Shown here piece after piece: positions 1 through 9,611 of a stretch of DNA of 35,472 bases. Where the stretch lies: assembly GCA_013287465.1 (NCBI GenBank), contig JABDDS010000013.1, positions 1 to 35,472 on the forward strand, read 5' to 3'. A program made the translations under genes and the position numbers. How positions within the stretch are numbered: position 1 is the stretch's first letter; each line of letters opens with the position of its first letter. The notes under the pieces are model-generated. The model ran no database searches and had not been told where the DNA came from. It saw only the letters and a program-made list of their open reading frames with translations. Source of the DNA: Chlamydiota bacterium. Its GTDB lineage: Bacteria > Chlamydiota > Chlamydiia > Chlamydiales > Parachlamydiaceae.

Positions 1-666
1 AAAAAAGAACAAATTTTATTAGACCAGGTACAAAGGATGGGTAAAACAGCAGAATCTTTGGTGATAAAATTCTATGAGGGACTCGATTTCTTGGATGTCA
101 ATCTTTTAGGTCGTTTATCCACTTACGAGTTGTGTGAAACTACTCTATGGGATCATTTTAGATCCGTACCCATCCACCCGCTAAGGCATGTAAAGTCCGT
201 TGCTTATCAGCTATGCAATGCGTTGAAGTTTTTTGAGCAAAATAGCCTAGTTCATTTTGACATTAATCCTATGAACATTGGAATGAATTTAGTCCCAAAT
301 CCAAATAACGCAAATGCACTTGAACCACGCATAAAAGTATTGGATTTTGGCTCTGCTTGTGTATTGAGGGACACAGAGCATGGTGCCTACGCTCATGCAA
401 GATTGAGGGTAGTGGCTTCCACAAAATTACTAACTCATATGTGGAACCGATCTCCTGAAGCCGCTGCATTGACAAATACAGAATTGACAAATACAGACAG
501 ATTAGCTGTTCCTAAGTGCAGTTATTACACGTTGTTCGATGCGATAACCTTGTTGTTCGATGCGATAACCTTCAGAATGAGGATTCATTTGGGATGGTCC
601 TATTGCTGCAGCCATTTTAACTCCTTTTTTTTGAGTCACACTCGGTGTGTACTCGAGTCTACATGA
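1..666 (+). CDS. Eukaryotic-type protein kinase (DYRK/HIPK-like), 5' end outside window, probably degenerate at the C-terminus
   Basis: Reading frame is open from base 1 (KKEQILLDQVQRMGKTAESLVIKFYEGLDF...). Catalytic-loop-like LVHFDINPMNIGM, DFG motif IKVLDFGSAC and SPEA resembling the APE motif are visible. The C-terminal part does not look kinase-like and contains tandem duplications. Confidence 0.6.
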   Translation, partial: KKEQILLDQVQRMGKTAESLVIKFYEGLDFLDVNLLGRLSTYELCETTLWDHFRSVPIHPLRHVKSVAYQLCNALKFFEQNSLVHFDINPMNIGMNLVPNPNNANALEPRIKVLDFGSACVLRDTEHGAYAHARLRVVASTKLLTHMWNRSPEAAALTNTELTNTDRLAVPKCSYYTLFDAITLLFDAITFRMRIHLGWSYCCSHFNSFFLSHTRCVLEST

Positions 667-754
667 CAGGGAATTTTAATGAAAGCAGTTCTCAAATGCT
701 TGTATTTCGATCTGAAACGAGGTATGATAAGGCGCTAAAGAAGGAGATTTATTT

Positions 755-2230
755 ATGCCACAATCATCGACAGAATCAAAACAACAAGCAGATATTGGCC
801 TCATTGGGTTAGCTGTAATGGGACAGAACTTAGCCCTTAACATGAACGATCATGGATTTAAAGTCGCTGTGTTCAACCGTACCATTTCAAAAGTTGATGA
901 TTTTTTGCAAGGAGCAGCCAAAGGAACTAAACTCATTGGAGCTCATTCAATTGAAGATTTTATTGGTCAGCTGAAACGGCCTCGTAGAATTATTTTAATG
1001 GTTAAAGCTGGCGATCCCGTCGATGAATTCATCAGTCTTTGCTTGCCTCATCTAGACGAGGGGGACATCTTAATTGATGGTGGCAACAGCCTATTCACAG
1101 ACACAAATCGACGTTGTGAAGAATTGGCAAAGAAAGGGATCATTTATGTCGGGGCTGGGATCTCTGGTGGTGAAGAGGGGGCTAGGCATGGTCCCTCGAT
1201 CATGCCCGGAGGAAACAGTCAAGGGTGGCCATTTCTAAAAGATATTTTTCAAGGTATCTCCGCTAAGGCTGATAATGGTGCCCCTTGCTGTGATTGGGTA
1301 GGGGATGGCGGTGCTGGCCACTATGTCAAAATGATCCATAACGGAATTGAATACGGGGACATGCAGCTCATCTGCGAGGCCTATCAACTACTGAAAAAAG
1401 GATTGGGATTGAGTGTCAATGAACTCCAGCAGATTTTCACCGATTGGAACAAAGGAGATCTCGACAGCTATTTGATTGAAATCACAAGCCATATTTTTGG
1501 TACCAAAGACTCAGATGGGTCTCCTTTGGTGGAGAAAATTCTCGATGTCGCTGGACAAAAAGGGACCGGCAAATGGACTGTGATCAACGCATTGGAGCTT
1601 GGAATGCCTTTGACTCTAATCAGCGAAGCTGTTTTTGCTCGCTGTCTATCTGCAATTAAGGAAGAGAGGGAAGAGGCTAGCGCCCTTTTAGCAGGACCTA
1701 ATCTTCAATACAAAGGCAATAAGGAAGAATTTATTGAAAGTATCCGTCAGGCTCTCTATGCCTCTAAAATCATTAGCTATGCCCAGGGTTTTATGGTGAT
1801 GCGGCAGGCTGCTGCAGAATATGGTTGGAAACTCAACTACGGGAGCGTTGCTTTGATGTGGAGAGGAGGGTGTATCATTAGAAGCAAATTCCTTGTTAAA
1901 ATCAAAGAAGCTTTTGATAAAAACCACGATCTCAAAAATTTGCTCCTCGATGATTTCTTTTGCAATGAACTAAAAAAAGTGCAGGGGGGATGGAGGAAAG
2001 TCGTTGCAGCATCAGCGGAGATGGGGATTCCAGCCCCTTGCTTCAGCACTGCTCTTGCTTTTTATGATGGATATCGCTCCTCTCAACTTCCTGCCAATCT
2101 CTTACAGGCACAGCGGGATTATTTCGGTGCTCATACCTATGAGCGTGTCGATCAGCCAAGAGGTAAATACTTTCATACCAATTGGACTGGCTCTGGTGGC
2201 AATGTCAGCTCTACTTCATACAATGCTTAG
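755..2230 (+). CDS. gnd: 6-phosphogluconate dehydrogenase (decarboxylating)
   Basis: N-terminal IGLIGLAVMGQNLALNMNDHGFKVAVFNRT, GAGISGGEEGARHGPSIMPGG, HNGIEYGDMQLICEAY, and YFGAHTYERVDQPRGKYFHTNWTG. Confidence 0.97.
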   Translation: MPQSSTESKQQADIGLIGLAVMGQNLALNMNDHGFKVAVFNRTISKVDDFLQGAAKGTKLIGAHSIEDFIGQLKRPRRIILMVKAGDPVDEFISLCLPHLDEGDILIDGGNSLFTDTNRRCEELAKKGIIYVGAGISGGEEGARHGPSIMPGGNSQGWPFLKDIFQGISAKADNGAPCCDWVGDGGAGHYVKMIHNGIEYGDMQLICEAYQLLKKGLGLSVNELQQIFTDWNKGDLDSYLIEITSHIFGTKDSDGSPLVEKILDVAGQKGTGKWTVINALELGMPLTLISEAVFARCLSAIKEEREEASALLAGPNLQYKGNKEEFIESIRQALYASKIISYAQGFMVMRQAAAEYGWKLNYGSVALMWRGGCIIRSKFLVKIKEAFDKNHDLKNLLLDDFFCNELKKVQGGWRKVVAASAEMGIPAPCFSTALAFYDGYRSSQLPANLLQAQRDYFGAHTYERVDQPRGKYFHTNWTGSGGNVSSTSYNA

Positions 2231-2847
2231 AGGATGCTGCAAATGGGGCAGGCGGCTGCATCATGTCGCCGCGCTTGGCAGTATTCGCGTGCAAAGTAAA
2301 TGATTTGCAGATGAATCCGATTCCAGTCGCTCTTGGAAAAAAGCTTCTTTAAGTCCCGCTCCGTTTGGACAACATTTTTCCCACTTGATAACCCCCATCT
2401 TTCAGCGCAGCGGTGGATATGAGTATCAACAGGGAAGGCGGGTTGTTTAAAAGCCTGCGACATCACGACAGAAGCTGTTTTATGTCCAACTCCCGGCAGC
2501 GCCTCAAGAGCTTCGAAAGATGAAGGTACCTCACCTTGATGGCTTTCAAGGATGATTTTAGAGAGAGTCCAGATTGCATGTGCTTTACGTTGTGCTAACC
2601 CGCAGGGGCGGATGATCTCCTCAATTTCTTCGATTGTAAGAGCAACCATCTTGCCCGGGGTGTTTGCTTTTTCGAACAGTTTGGGAGTAACCGTATTGAC
2701 CCTAGCATCAGTGCATTGAGCTGAAAGCAAAACAGCAATCAACAACGTGTAGGGATTTTGATGCTGAAGAGGAATTTTGGGGGAGGGGTAAAGGAAATCC
2801 AAAACCCCTTGAATCTTTTTTGCCTTCTCTTTCTTAGTCAAGGCCAA
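2227..2847 (-). CDS. nth: Endonuclease III
   Basis: LLSAQCTDARVN, LPGVGHKTASVVMSQAF, FPVDTHIHRCAERWGL and a C-terminal Cys cluster. Confidence 0.93.
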   Translation of the reverse strand: MALTKKEKAKKIQGVLDFLYPSPKIPLQHQNPYTLLIAVLLSAQCTDARVNTVTPKLFEKANTPGKMVALTIEEIEEIIRPCGLAQRKAHAIWTLSKIILESHQGEVPSSFEALEALPGVGHKTASVVMSQAFKQPAFPVDTHIHRCAERWGLSSGKNVVQTERDLKKLFSKSDWNRIHLQIIYFAREYCQARRHDAAACPICSIL

Positions 2848-3745
2848 GCTGCCCTAAAAGCCCCAGGAAAAAGAGGTCAGGATCGACATCACTATACGAT
2901 TCTTTGATGAGTGCAATCGCCTGTTCATCGCTCATTGGCTCTTGCAGATCAAACAATTGTTGTAGCTGAATATGTGCGACCATAGGGGAGAAATCATGAT
3001 GGTCCGCAGCGGTGCGTTTGTACAAAAAGCCTATGAATGGAATCCCTAACTCGTTCATTGAATCTTCAACGTTTCTCAAGGAATCTATTTTATCATCGAT
3101 TAAAATCAATGTTAAAGGACGGTACCCAGAATTTTCCAATAACTGGAACAGAAAAGGTCCTTTTTCCATGTGATTGGCATAAAAAATCCCATTGCGGTAG
3201 TGATTCCATAGATTATCATAATCCCTGTATGAATCGTGATCCTGAAAATTGTTTGAATCAAGATAGATAAAAGGGATTTTAGACTTGCTAAAATCGACTC
3301 CCATTTCTTTGAGCATTTTTTCTGTCAGATCATCGACCCCAGGAACTGGAGTGGTATACCACTCGGAACGTCCGCGAGCGGTTAAGGCCGCAACGGCAAT
3401 ACCGCGTTCTTGCAATAATTGAATCAGGATTGGTGTTGCAGTTTGAACTGGTTTATGCTTTACCTTTTCAGCTACGAGCAGTGTTAGGGTATCGTGGATG
3501 CGGTTTTGTAAATCGATCCCATGATCACGCGTGCGATTTTTTATGTATTTTCTCCAAGGAGAGGAACCTAAACTAATTGTTGAATCAGTGATGACTTCGG
3601 CAATATTGAATAAAACGAAAGACTTTTGATCGACATAAGGGGCGACGTCTTCGATGTTATAGGTTTCGATAATCAAAGCTGGAAGAGAGACACTACTGAT
3701 GACCGATAGAGTGAGTAAGCTTAAAAATGTATTTTTAAATAACAT
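2834..3745 (-). CDS. DUF2608-like exported protein (HAD-superfamily-like)
   Basis: N-terminal signal-like hydrophobic segment; VLFNIAEVITD, ALTARGRSEW and LILIDDKIDSLRNVEDSM arranged like HAD motifs. Confidence 0.65.
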   Translation of the reverse strand: MLFKNTFLSLLTLSVISSVSLPALIIETYNIEDVAPYVDQKSFVLFNIAEVITDSTISLGSSPWRKYIKNRTRDHGIDLQNRIHDTLTLLVAEKVKHKPVQTATPILIQLLQERGIAVAALTARGRSEWYTTPVPGVDDLTEKMLKEMGVDFSKSKIPFIYLDSNNFQDHDSYRDYDNLWNHYRNGIFYANHMEKGPFLFQLLENSGYRPLTLILIDDKIDSLRNVEDSMNELGIPFIGFLYKRTAADHHDFSPMVAHIQLQQLFDLQEPMSDEQAIALIKESYSDVDPDLFFLGLLGQLGLD

Positions 3746-3806
3746 TTTATTTCCTTTTTTATTTTTTTATTCCCAGATCATAGCAAATCTCTCAATTAAT
3801 TGCAAA

Positions 3807-5183
3807 CTATTTACCAATACAGAACTTCGAAAATATTGCAGATAAAACGTCCTCTGTGATGTCAATGCCAATAATCGATCCCAATGCACTTAATGCTCGA
3901 CGCATATCCATAGATAAAAACTCTGGGGAGACATCCGTTTTGAGTCCTGTGATAACCTGTTGGCAAGCGTCAATCGCTCTTAATAAAGCCTCTTTATGCC
4001 GCACATTAGTGATTAATACTTCTTCTCGTGATGGTGTTCCTTTTTCCCAAATCACGGTATCAATGGTTTGTTTTAATCCTTCTAGACCCGTTTTATGCTT
4101 CGCTGATAACATGACAACATGAGCGATCGGGAGCTGGGGAAGCTCTGAATGGGGTAGATCAACTTTATTCCAGACGGCAATTGTCTTCTTTGTCGGCAGC
4201 AGTTCTAAGAGAGCACGATCTTGTTCGTCAAGCCCTTTAGCCGCATCGAGGATAAACAAAATGAGGTCAGCATCGTCCATGGCAGCCTTAGAGCGTTTAA
4301 TTCCCTCTTGTTCTATAACTTCTTCTGTAGAGCGAATTCCTGCGGTGTCTATCAGCTTAAAATTAAGCCCATTTAAACGCATATGGTCTTCAAGGATGTC
4401 GCGTGTCGTGCCAGGAATGTGGGAAACGATGGCTCGCTCTTTGTCCAATAATGCATTCATCAATGAGGATTTACCGACATTAGGAGATCCAATAAGGCAG
4501 AGAGAAATCCCTTCGTGGACGATCCTCCCGTCATGAAAGGTATTGGCGAGAGCCTCTATTTGTGCGGAGATGGCCTCTAAATCGGCACACACTTCTTCCA
4601 TGCTGGCGAATTCTAAACCCTCTTCCGGAAAATCAACCCATGCTTCTAGGATGGCAGCAATCTGTGTGAGGGTTTCTTGGAAAGAGAGAATTTTTTGAGA
4701 TAATGAGCCTTTCAGTTGTTCCTCAGCGGCATCGAGAGCGCGCTCATTTTTAGCGCAGATAAGCTCTTGCACAGCCTCTGCTTGTGCTAAGTCGATTTTA
4801 CCGTTGATAAAGGCTTTAAAGGTGAATTCCCCAGGGTTGGCAGCTCTCGCTCCAGCTTGAAGGACGACATCCAAAACACGCCTTGTGATTAAGCTTCCCC
4901 CATGGCAGTGAATTTCAACCGTATCCTCTCCCGTATAGGAACGATTGCCTAACATAGGGACGATGAGCACATCATCGATATGTTCTTTTAAGGCATTGTG
5001 GATTTGTCCATAGTGGACAGTGTGACTTTTATAGGTTTTGACCGGACCAGAAAACACTTTTTCAGCTACATCTAGAGCATGATTCCCTGAAATTCGGATA
5101 ATAGCCACCCCACCCTCTCCAGGTGGAGTCGCAACGGCGGCTATTGTCTCTCCCGGCTGGTAGGTATGGTGGATAAATTTCAT
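3807..5183 (-). CDS. mnmE: tRNA uridine-5-carboxymethylaminomethyl modification GTPase MnmE/TrmE
   Basis: TIAAVATPPGEGGVAIIRISG, YTGEDTVEIHCHGG, GSPNVGKSSLMNALL, DTAGIR, C-terminal IFSKFCIGK. Confidence 0.97.
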   Translation of the reverse strand: MKFIHHTYQPGETIAAVATPPGEGGVAIIRISGNHALDVAEKVFSGPVKTYKSHTVHYGQIHNALKEHIDDVLIVPMLGNRSYTGEDTVEIHCHGGSLITRRVLDVVLQAGARAANPGEFTFKAFINGKIDLAQAEAVQELICAKNERALDAAEEQLKGSLSQKILSFQETLTQIAAILEAWVDFPEEGLEFASMEEVCADLEAISAQIEALANTFHDGRIVHEGISLCLIGSPNVGKSSLMNALLDKERAIVSHIPGTTRDILEDHMRLNGLNFKLIDTAGIRSTEEVIEQEGIKRSKAAMDDADLILFILDAAKGLDEQDRALLELLPTKKTIAVWNKVDLPHSELPQLPIAHVVMLSAKHKTGLEGLKQTIDTVIWEKGTPSREEVLITNVRHKEALLRAIDACQQVITGLKTDVSPEFLSMDMRRALSALGSIIGIDITEDVLSAIFSKFCIGK

Positions 5184-5198
5184 AGGATGAGTAGCTAA

Positions 5199-5504
5199 TT
5201 AGCGGAGATCATTGAAGTTTAAGCCATTGTTTTGTTGGACGCAATGTGCTTTAACACAGTCATCGTATTTATTTTTCATTACGAAAGCTAGGTGATAGAG
5301 ATTAAATATTCCAAATGCTATGCAGGTGACTGAAACAAGTGTGAAACAAGCTGCTTTTTGGTATTTTCTTTTGGTATAATTTTCGTACGCTATAGCTCCA
5401 AAGGCTATTCCAGTGCCTACCCCAGCACCACCCGCTGTCATTAGATATTTTTCATCTAAATTGTACCGATCAAGTGATTCTTTAACGTCTTGTAGAGATG
5501 ACAT
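5199..5504 (-). CDS. Small hypothetical membrane protein
   Basis: 101-aa ORF with two hydrophobic segments; compatible intergenic placement. Confidence 0.5.
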   Translation of the reverse strand: MSSLQDVKESLDRYNLDEKYLMTAGGAGVGTGIAFGAIAYENYTKRKYQKAACFTLVSVTCIAFGIFNLYHLAFVMKNKYDDCVKAHCVQQNNGLNFNDLR

Positions 5505-5528
5505 AATTGCTCCTATTTTTTAAATTAA

Positions 5529-5632
5529 AAGGACATGCTATCACATTCGTATGTTTTTAATCAACATATCCGATTGTTTTAAGGACATGCTATCACATTC
5601 GTATGTTTTTAATCAACATATCCGATTGTTTT
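5529..5632. repeat. Perfect 52-bp tandem duplication (2 copies)
   Basis: AAGGACATGCTATCACATTCGTATGTTTTTAATCAACATATCCGATTGTTTT at 5529-5580 and again at 5581-5632. Confidence 0.97.
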
Positions 5633-5690
5633 TTTGTGTTAATAAATTTCCCTGAAGAAAGCTAGGGGGAAATTTCTTTGTTCTTTTTTC

Positions 5691-5719
5691 TTGTCAAGGC
5701 GGTTTTTTGGTGTTATATA
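5691..5719 (+). promoter_or_regulatory. Candidate sigma70-type promoter upstream of sdhC
   Basis: TTGTCA, 17-nt spacer, TATATA; 40 bp upstream of the sdhC ATG. Confidence 0.45.
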
Positions 5720-5758
5720 GATTTTAAAGCCCTGAAATAAGTATTTTGAGAATTTACG

Positions 5759-6706
5759 ATGACAACATCACCCTCAGACAAAACTGTTCCTTCCGCTTTT
5801 ATTTGGCGTCGTCTTCATTCTTTGACGGGTGTATGGCTGGCAGTCTATCTAATCATCCACCTATTTACCAATTCACAGGCCGCCCTTTGGATTGGAAGCG
5901 ATGGCACAGGATTCATCCATGCCGTCAATGGAATCCATGAGCTGCCTTATCTATTTGCAATTGAATTAGCGATCCTCGGTGTTCCGATTCTCATTCACCT
6001 GTTATGGGGAATTCAATATCTTCGCGGAGCCACCTATAGCTCTTTTGGTCAAAAGGGATTCACCCCTTATCTGCCAGAATATCCGCGCAATCGAGCATAC
6101 ACTTGGCAAAGGATTACTTCTTATCTCTTGATGATTGGTATCGTCGCTCACGTCATTCACATGCGTGTTATTGAATATCCATTGCATGCACAGGTGGAAT
6201 CGTTGCACTTTTATACCGTGCGCATCACAGCAGATGAGGGACTTTACACTTTAGCTCCCAGAATCGGAGCAACGATTTACGATCAAAGTAAAATTGACAT
6301 GATGAAAAAAGAGTTGCAAAAAGCTGCAGCAGAAGTCCCCATAAAAAATCCGATTGATATTCAGATTCGGCAGCAAAGCAAAAAATGGTTAACAGCTCTT
6401 GAAAAACGACCACTAAAAGCCAATGAAGTCATTGCGGAGGCAAATAACTTTGGAACGGTAGAATTACTTATGGTGCGCGATACCTTTAAAATGCCCCTGA
6501 TGTTGGTTCTTTACACGCTGTTTGTCCTTTCAGCCTGCTTTCATGCTTTTAACGGACTTTGGACGGCAATGATCTCTTGGGGGATTACGCTGACTCCGCG
6601 CTCACAATGGTTAATGCGTAGGCTTACTAACGGACTTATGTTTATTGTGGCTGCCTTAGGACTGGCAGTAATTTGGCTCACTTATTGGGTAAATCTCAAA
6701 TATTAA
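5759..6706 (+). CDS. sdhC: Succinate dehydrogenase cytochrome b subunit
   Basis: Membrane protein with FIWRRLHSLTGVWLAVYLIIHLFTN, directly upstream of sdhA and sdhB. Confidence 0.9.
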   Translation: MTTSPSDKTVPSAFIWRRLHSLTGVWLAVYLIIHLFTNSQAALWIGSDGTGFIHAVNGIHELPYLFAIELAILGVPILIHLLWGIQYLRGATYSSFGQKGFTPYLPEYPRNRAYTWQRITSYLLMIGIVAHVIHMRVIEYPLHAQVESLHFYTVRITADEGLYTLAPRIGATIYDQSKIDMMKKELQKAAAEVPIKNPIDIQIRQQSKKWLTALEKRPLKANEVIAEANNFGTVELLMVRDTFKMPLMLVLYTLFVLSACFHAFNGLWTAMISWGITLTPRSQWLMRRLTNGLMFIVAALGLAVIWLTYWVNLKY

Positions 6707-6714
6707 TAGGGTAT

Positions 6715-8613
6715 ATGGCACCATCAAAAGTAGAAAAAAAAGTCATTGTCGTTGGAGGGGGACTCGCAGGGTTAGCAGCTGCGATGAAACTGGCAGAAAA
6801 TGGATGTCATGTGCAAATTGTCTCTGTGACCAAAGTAAAACGCTCCCATTCTGTGTGCGCTCAGGGAGGTATCAATGCCGCGATGAATCTCAAAGGAGAG
6901 GATGATTCGCCGATCATTCATGCCTATGATACAATCAAAGGAGGGGATTTCTTGGCCAACCAGCCTCCAGTCCTTGAAATGTGCCTTGCAGCCCCTGCGA
7001 TCATTTATATGATGGATCGTTTTGGATGTCCTTTCAACAGGACATCGGAAGGAAATCTCGATTTCCGTCGCTTTGGAGGGACTCTATACAACCGCACAGC
7101 GTTCTGTGGGGCCTCTACCGGACAACAGTTGCTTTACTCTCTCGATGAACAAGTCCGTCGTTATGAAGTCAAAGGGAAGGTGGAAAAATTTGAAAATCAT
7201 GAATTCCTCCGTTTGGTGCTCGACGAGCAAGGTGTCGCTCGAGGAATTGTCATGATGGACCTCTTTAACCTTAAGCTTGAAGTGTTAAAGGCCGACGCCG
7301 TTGTGATTGCAACAGGAGGATGTGGTTTAATCTTTAAGAAATCGACGAACTCCACCTTCTGTACTGGAGCTGCCAACGGACGTCTCTATAGACAAGGGAT
7401 GAAATACGCCAATGGAGAGTTCATTCAAATCCATCCTACAGCAATTCCAGGAACGGATAAGATGCGTTTGATGTCAGAATCAATACGCGGTGAAGGGGGG
7501 CGCATTTGGGTGTGGGGAGATAGCAACAAGACCATTCTTACCTCAGATGGACGCACCATCACCTGTGGGCAAAATGGGAAGCCATGGTACTTCCTTGAGG
7601 AGATGTACCCCGCTTTTGGCAACCTCGTTCCACGAGATATCGGAGCAAGAGAACTTTTACGCATCTGCGAAATGGGAATGGGAGTTGATGGAGAAATGCA
7701 AGTCTATCTCGATGTCTCTCATCTTTCGGAAGAGAAAAAGAAAAAATTAGCATCGGTATTGGATATTTACGAGAAGTTTACGGGAGAAGACCCTTCAAAA
7801 CTTCCGATGCGCATATTCCCAGCAGTCCATTACACCATGGGAGGGGGATGGGTCGACTGGCCCGCTGCTGATGATCCAGACAGGTTCACTCGCTACCGCC
7901 AAATGACTAACCTTCCAGGCTGTTTTAACATTGGGGAATCAGATTATCAATATCATGGTGCCAATCGCCTAGGAGCCAATTCATTGCTGTCATGTATCTT
8001 TTCTGGACTCGTCGCTGGAAATGAAATTCCTCGCTATCTCGATTCTCTTTCACATAGCTATCAAGAAACTCCATCGACGGTCTTTGAAAAGGCAATACAG
8101 GCTGAGACAGCATCGAAAAATGCTCTTTTGTCGAGCACAGGAAAAGAAAATATCCATTGCCTCCATGACGAACTAGCTGAATGGATGGTAAAAAATGTCA
8201 CGGTGAAACGCACCAACAGTGACCTCGAAAAGACTCTTGGTAAGATAGAAGAGCTTCAGGAGCGTTACCACCATATCACTCTTGACGATCACTCTCAGTT
8301 CGCTAATCAGACATTTGCCTTTGCAATGCAATTTCAACCGATGTTAGACCTTGCGCAAATTATTACGACAGGAGCTCTTTTGCGAAATGAATTCCGCGGA
8401 GCCCACTTTAAACCCGAATTCCCTAAGCGTGATGATGAACACTGGCTTAAAACGACGATCGCATCGCGTGATCCGACGACAGGGGCTTTAGTGATGAGTT
8501 ATGAACCTGTGGATACCCGCCATCTTAAACCAATCTTGCGCGATTATTCCCAAGCACACAAGGTTAAACCTAAACTGGAAAATGTCCCGGCAAATATTCA
8601 GTTGCCAATATGA
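6715..8613 (+). CDS. sdhA: Succinate dehydrogenase flavoprotein subunit
   Basis: VIVVGGGLAGLAAAMKLAENG, HSVCAQGGINAAMN, FIQIHPTAIPG, HYTMGGGWVDW, HGANRLGANSLL. Start moved from ORF-track 6673 to ATG 6715 (MAPSKVEKKVIVVGGG). Confidence 0.97.
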   Translation: MAPSKVEKKVIVVGGGLAGLAAAMKLAENGCHVQIVSVTKVKRSHSVCAQGGINAAMNLKGEDDSPIIHAYDTIKGGDFLANQPPVLEMCLAAPAIIYMMDRFGCPFNRTSEGNLDFRRFGGTLYNRTAFCGASTGQQLLYSLDEQVRRYEVKGKVEKFENHEFLRLVLDEQGVARGIVMMDLFNLKLEVLKADAVVIATGGCGLIFKKSTNSTFCTGAANGRLYRQGMKYANGEFIQIHPTAIPGTDKMRLMSESIRGEGGRIWVWGDSNKTILTSDGRTITCGQNGKPWYFLEEMYPAFGNLVPRDIGARELLRICEMGMGVDGEMQVYLDVSHLSEEKKKKLASVLDIYEKFTGEDPSKLPMRIFPAVHYTMGGGWVDWPAADDPDRFTRYRQMTNLPGCFNIGESDYQYHGANRLGANSLLSCIFSGLVAGNEIPRYLDSLSHSYQETPSTVFEKAIQAETASKNALLSSTGKENIHCLHDELAEWMVKNVTVKRTNSDLEKTLGKIEELQERYHHITLDDHSQFANQTFAFAMQFQPMLDLAQIITTGALLRNEFRGAHFKPEFPKRDDEHWLKTTIASRDPTTGALVMSYEPVDTRHLKPILRDYSQAHKVKPKLENVPANIQLPI

Positions 8614-8626
8614 AAGGAGGAGTTTT

Positions 8627-9391
8627 ATGAGCAAAACATTCATCCTAAAAGTGTATAGAGGGAATCCTGGAAAGCAGTATTGGGAAGAATTTGTCCTAGA
8701 GCTCACCCCCGCTCTTAATGTCATCTCAGCTCTAATGGAAATACAAAAACATCCGGTCAATAAGCAAGGAGAGCGAGTGACGCCGGTCGTCTGGGAACAA
8801 GGATGCCTCGAAGAGGTGTGTGGCTCGTGTTCGATGCTTGTTAATGGCCGACCACGCCAAGCATGTACAGCTCTTGTCGGTAAAATCCTAGAGGAAACAG
8901 GTCTAAATGTGATCACGTTGGCTCCTTTTTCAAAGTTTCCTCTCGTCCGAGACCTCATCGTAGACCGTAGTCGTATGTTTGAAAACTTAAAGAAAGCCCA
9001 TGCTTGGGTCGATGTCGATGGGAGCTTTGATCGTGGACCGGGACCAAAAATCAGTCCTCAAAAACAAGAGGTAATGTATTCTCTTTCCAAATGCATGACA
9101 TGTGGATGCTGTGTGGAAGCTTGCCCTCAGGCGGGTCTCAATTCGGAATTTGTGGGACCACAAATTTTTTCTCAGGTGCGTTTCTTTAATTCTCATCCCA
9201 TAGGACATTTGGAAGAGGCAAAGCGCCTTCATGCGATGATGGAAGAAGGGGGAATTGCCGATTGTGGAAATGCACAGAACTGTCGTCGTGTCTGTCCTAA
9301 AGAGATTCCTCTTACAGATTCCATCGCCGCCATTGGCCGCGACGTCAACATGCAGGTATTGAAAGATTTATTTAGCCTTGATGACCGTTGA
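8627..9391 (+). CDS. sdhB: Succinate dehydrogenase iron-sulfur subunit
   Basis: CLEEVCGSCSMLVNGRPRQAC and CMTCGCCVEACP ... CRRVCPKEIPL. Start moved to ATG 8627 after an AAAGGAGGAG ribosome-binding site. Confidence 0.97.
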   Translation: MSKTFILKVYRGNPGKQYWEEFVLELTPALNVISALMEIQKHPVNKQGERVTPVVWEQGCLEEVCGSCSMLVNGRPRQACTALVGKILEETGLNVITLAPFSKFPLVRDLIVDRSRMFENLKKAHAWVDVDGSFDRGPGPKISPQKQEVMYSLSKCMTCGCCVEACPQAGLNSEFVGPQIFSQVRFFNSHPIGHLEEAKRLHAMMEEGGIADCGNAQNCRRVCPKEIPLTDSIAAIGRDVNMQVLKDLFSLDDR

Positions 9392-9435
9392 AAAAGCATT
9401 GCATTTGTTTGATTGTAACTATAGTTGATTTTATT

Positions 9436-9611
9436 CATAATGTCCATAAGTTGAAAAGGACAAACGACGCCAAGGACACCAAGGACCTTAAGGACGCCAA
9501 GGACAACAGGTGCTACCCTCTAAAGGGGATTCCAGAAAGTCCTTTTTGTTCATAAGTCCTTGGGGTCCTTGGTGTCCTTGGTGTCCTTTGTCCTTATGAT
9601 GGACGATTATG
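9436..9611. repeat. Long imperfect inverted repeat made of CCAAGGACACCAAGGAC-type units
   Basis: Left arm 9436-9506 (CATAATGTCCATAAG...CCAAGGACACCAAGGACCTTAAGGACGCCAAGGAC) against right arm 9546-9611 (...AAGTCCTTGGGGTCCTTGGTGTCCTTGGTGTCCTTTGTCC...ATGGACGATTATG). Confidence 0.85.

Noticed and set aside
2227-2300. Nth C-terminus CQARRHDAAACPICSIL seems to lack a canonical fourth cysteine spacing
   Set aside because: Variant Cys-cluster endings occur in endonuclease III homologues; cannot be called unusual without an alignment.
2004-2303. 99-aa ORF overlapping the gnd 3' end
   Set aside because: Alternative frame of gnd running into the nth gene; no domain-like features.
8488-8958. 156-aa minus-strand ORF over sdhA/sdhB
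   Set aside because: Antisense to two confidently identified genes.
9436-9611. CRISPR array suggested by repeated CCAAGGAC units
   Set aside because: Units are about 8-9 bp, adjacent without spacers, and form an inverted repeat; no cas genes.
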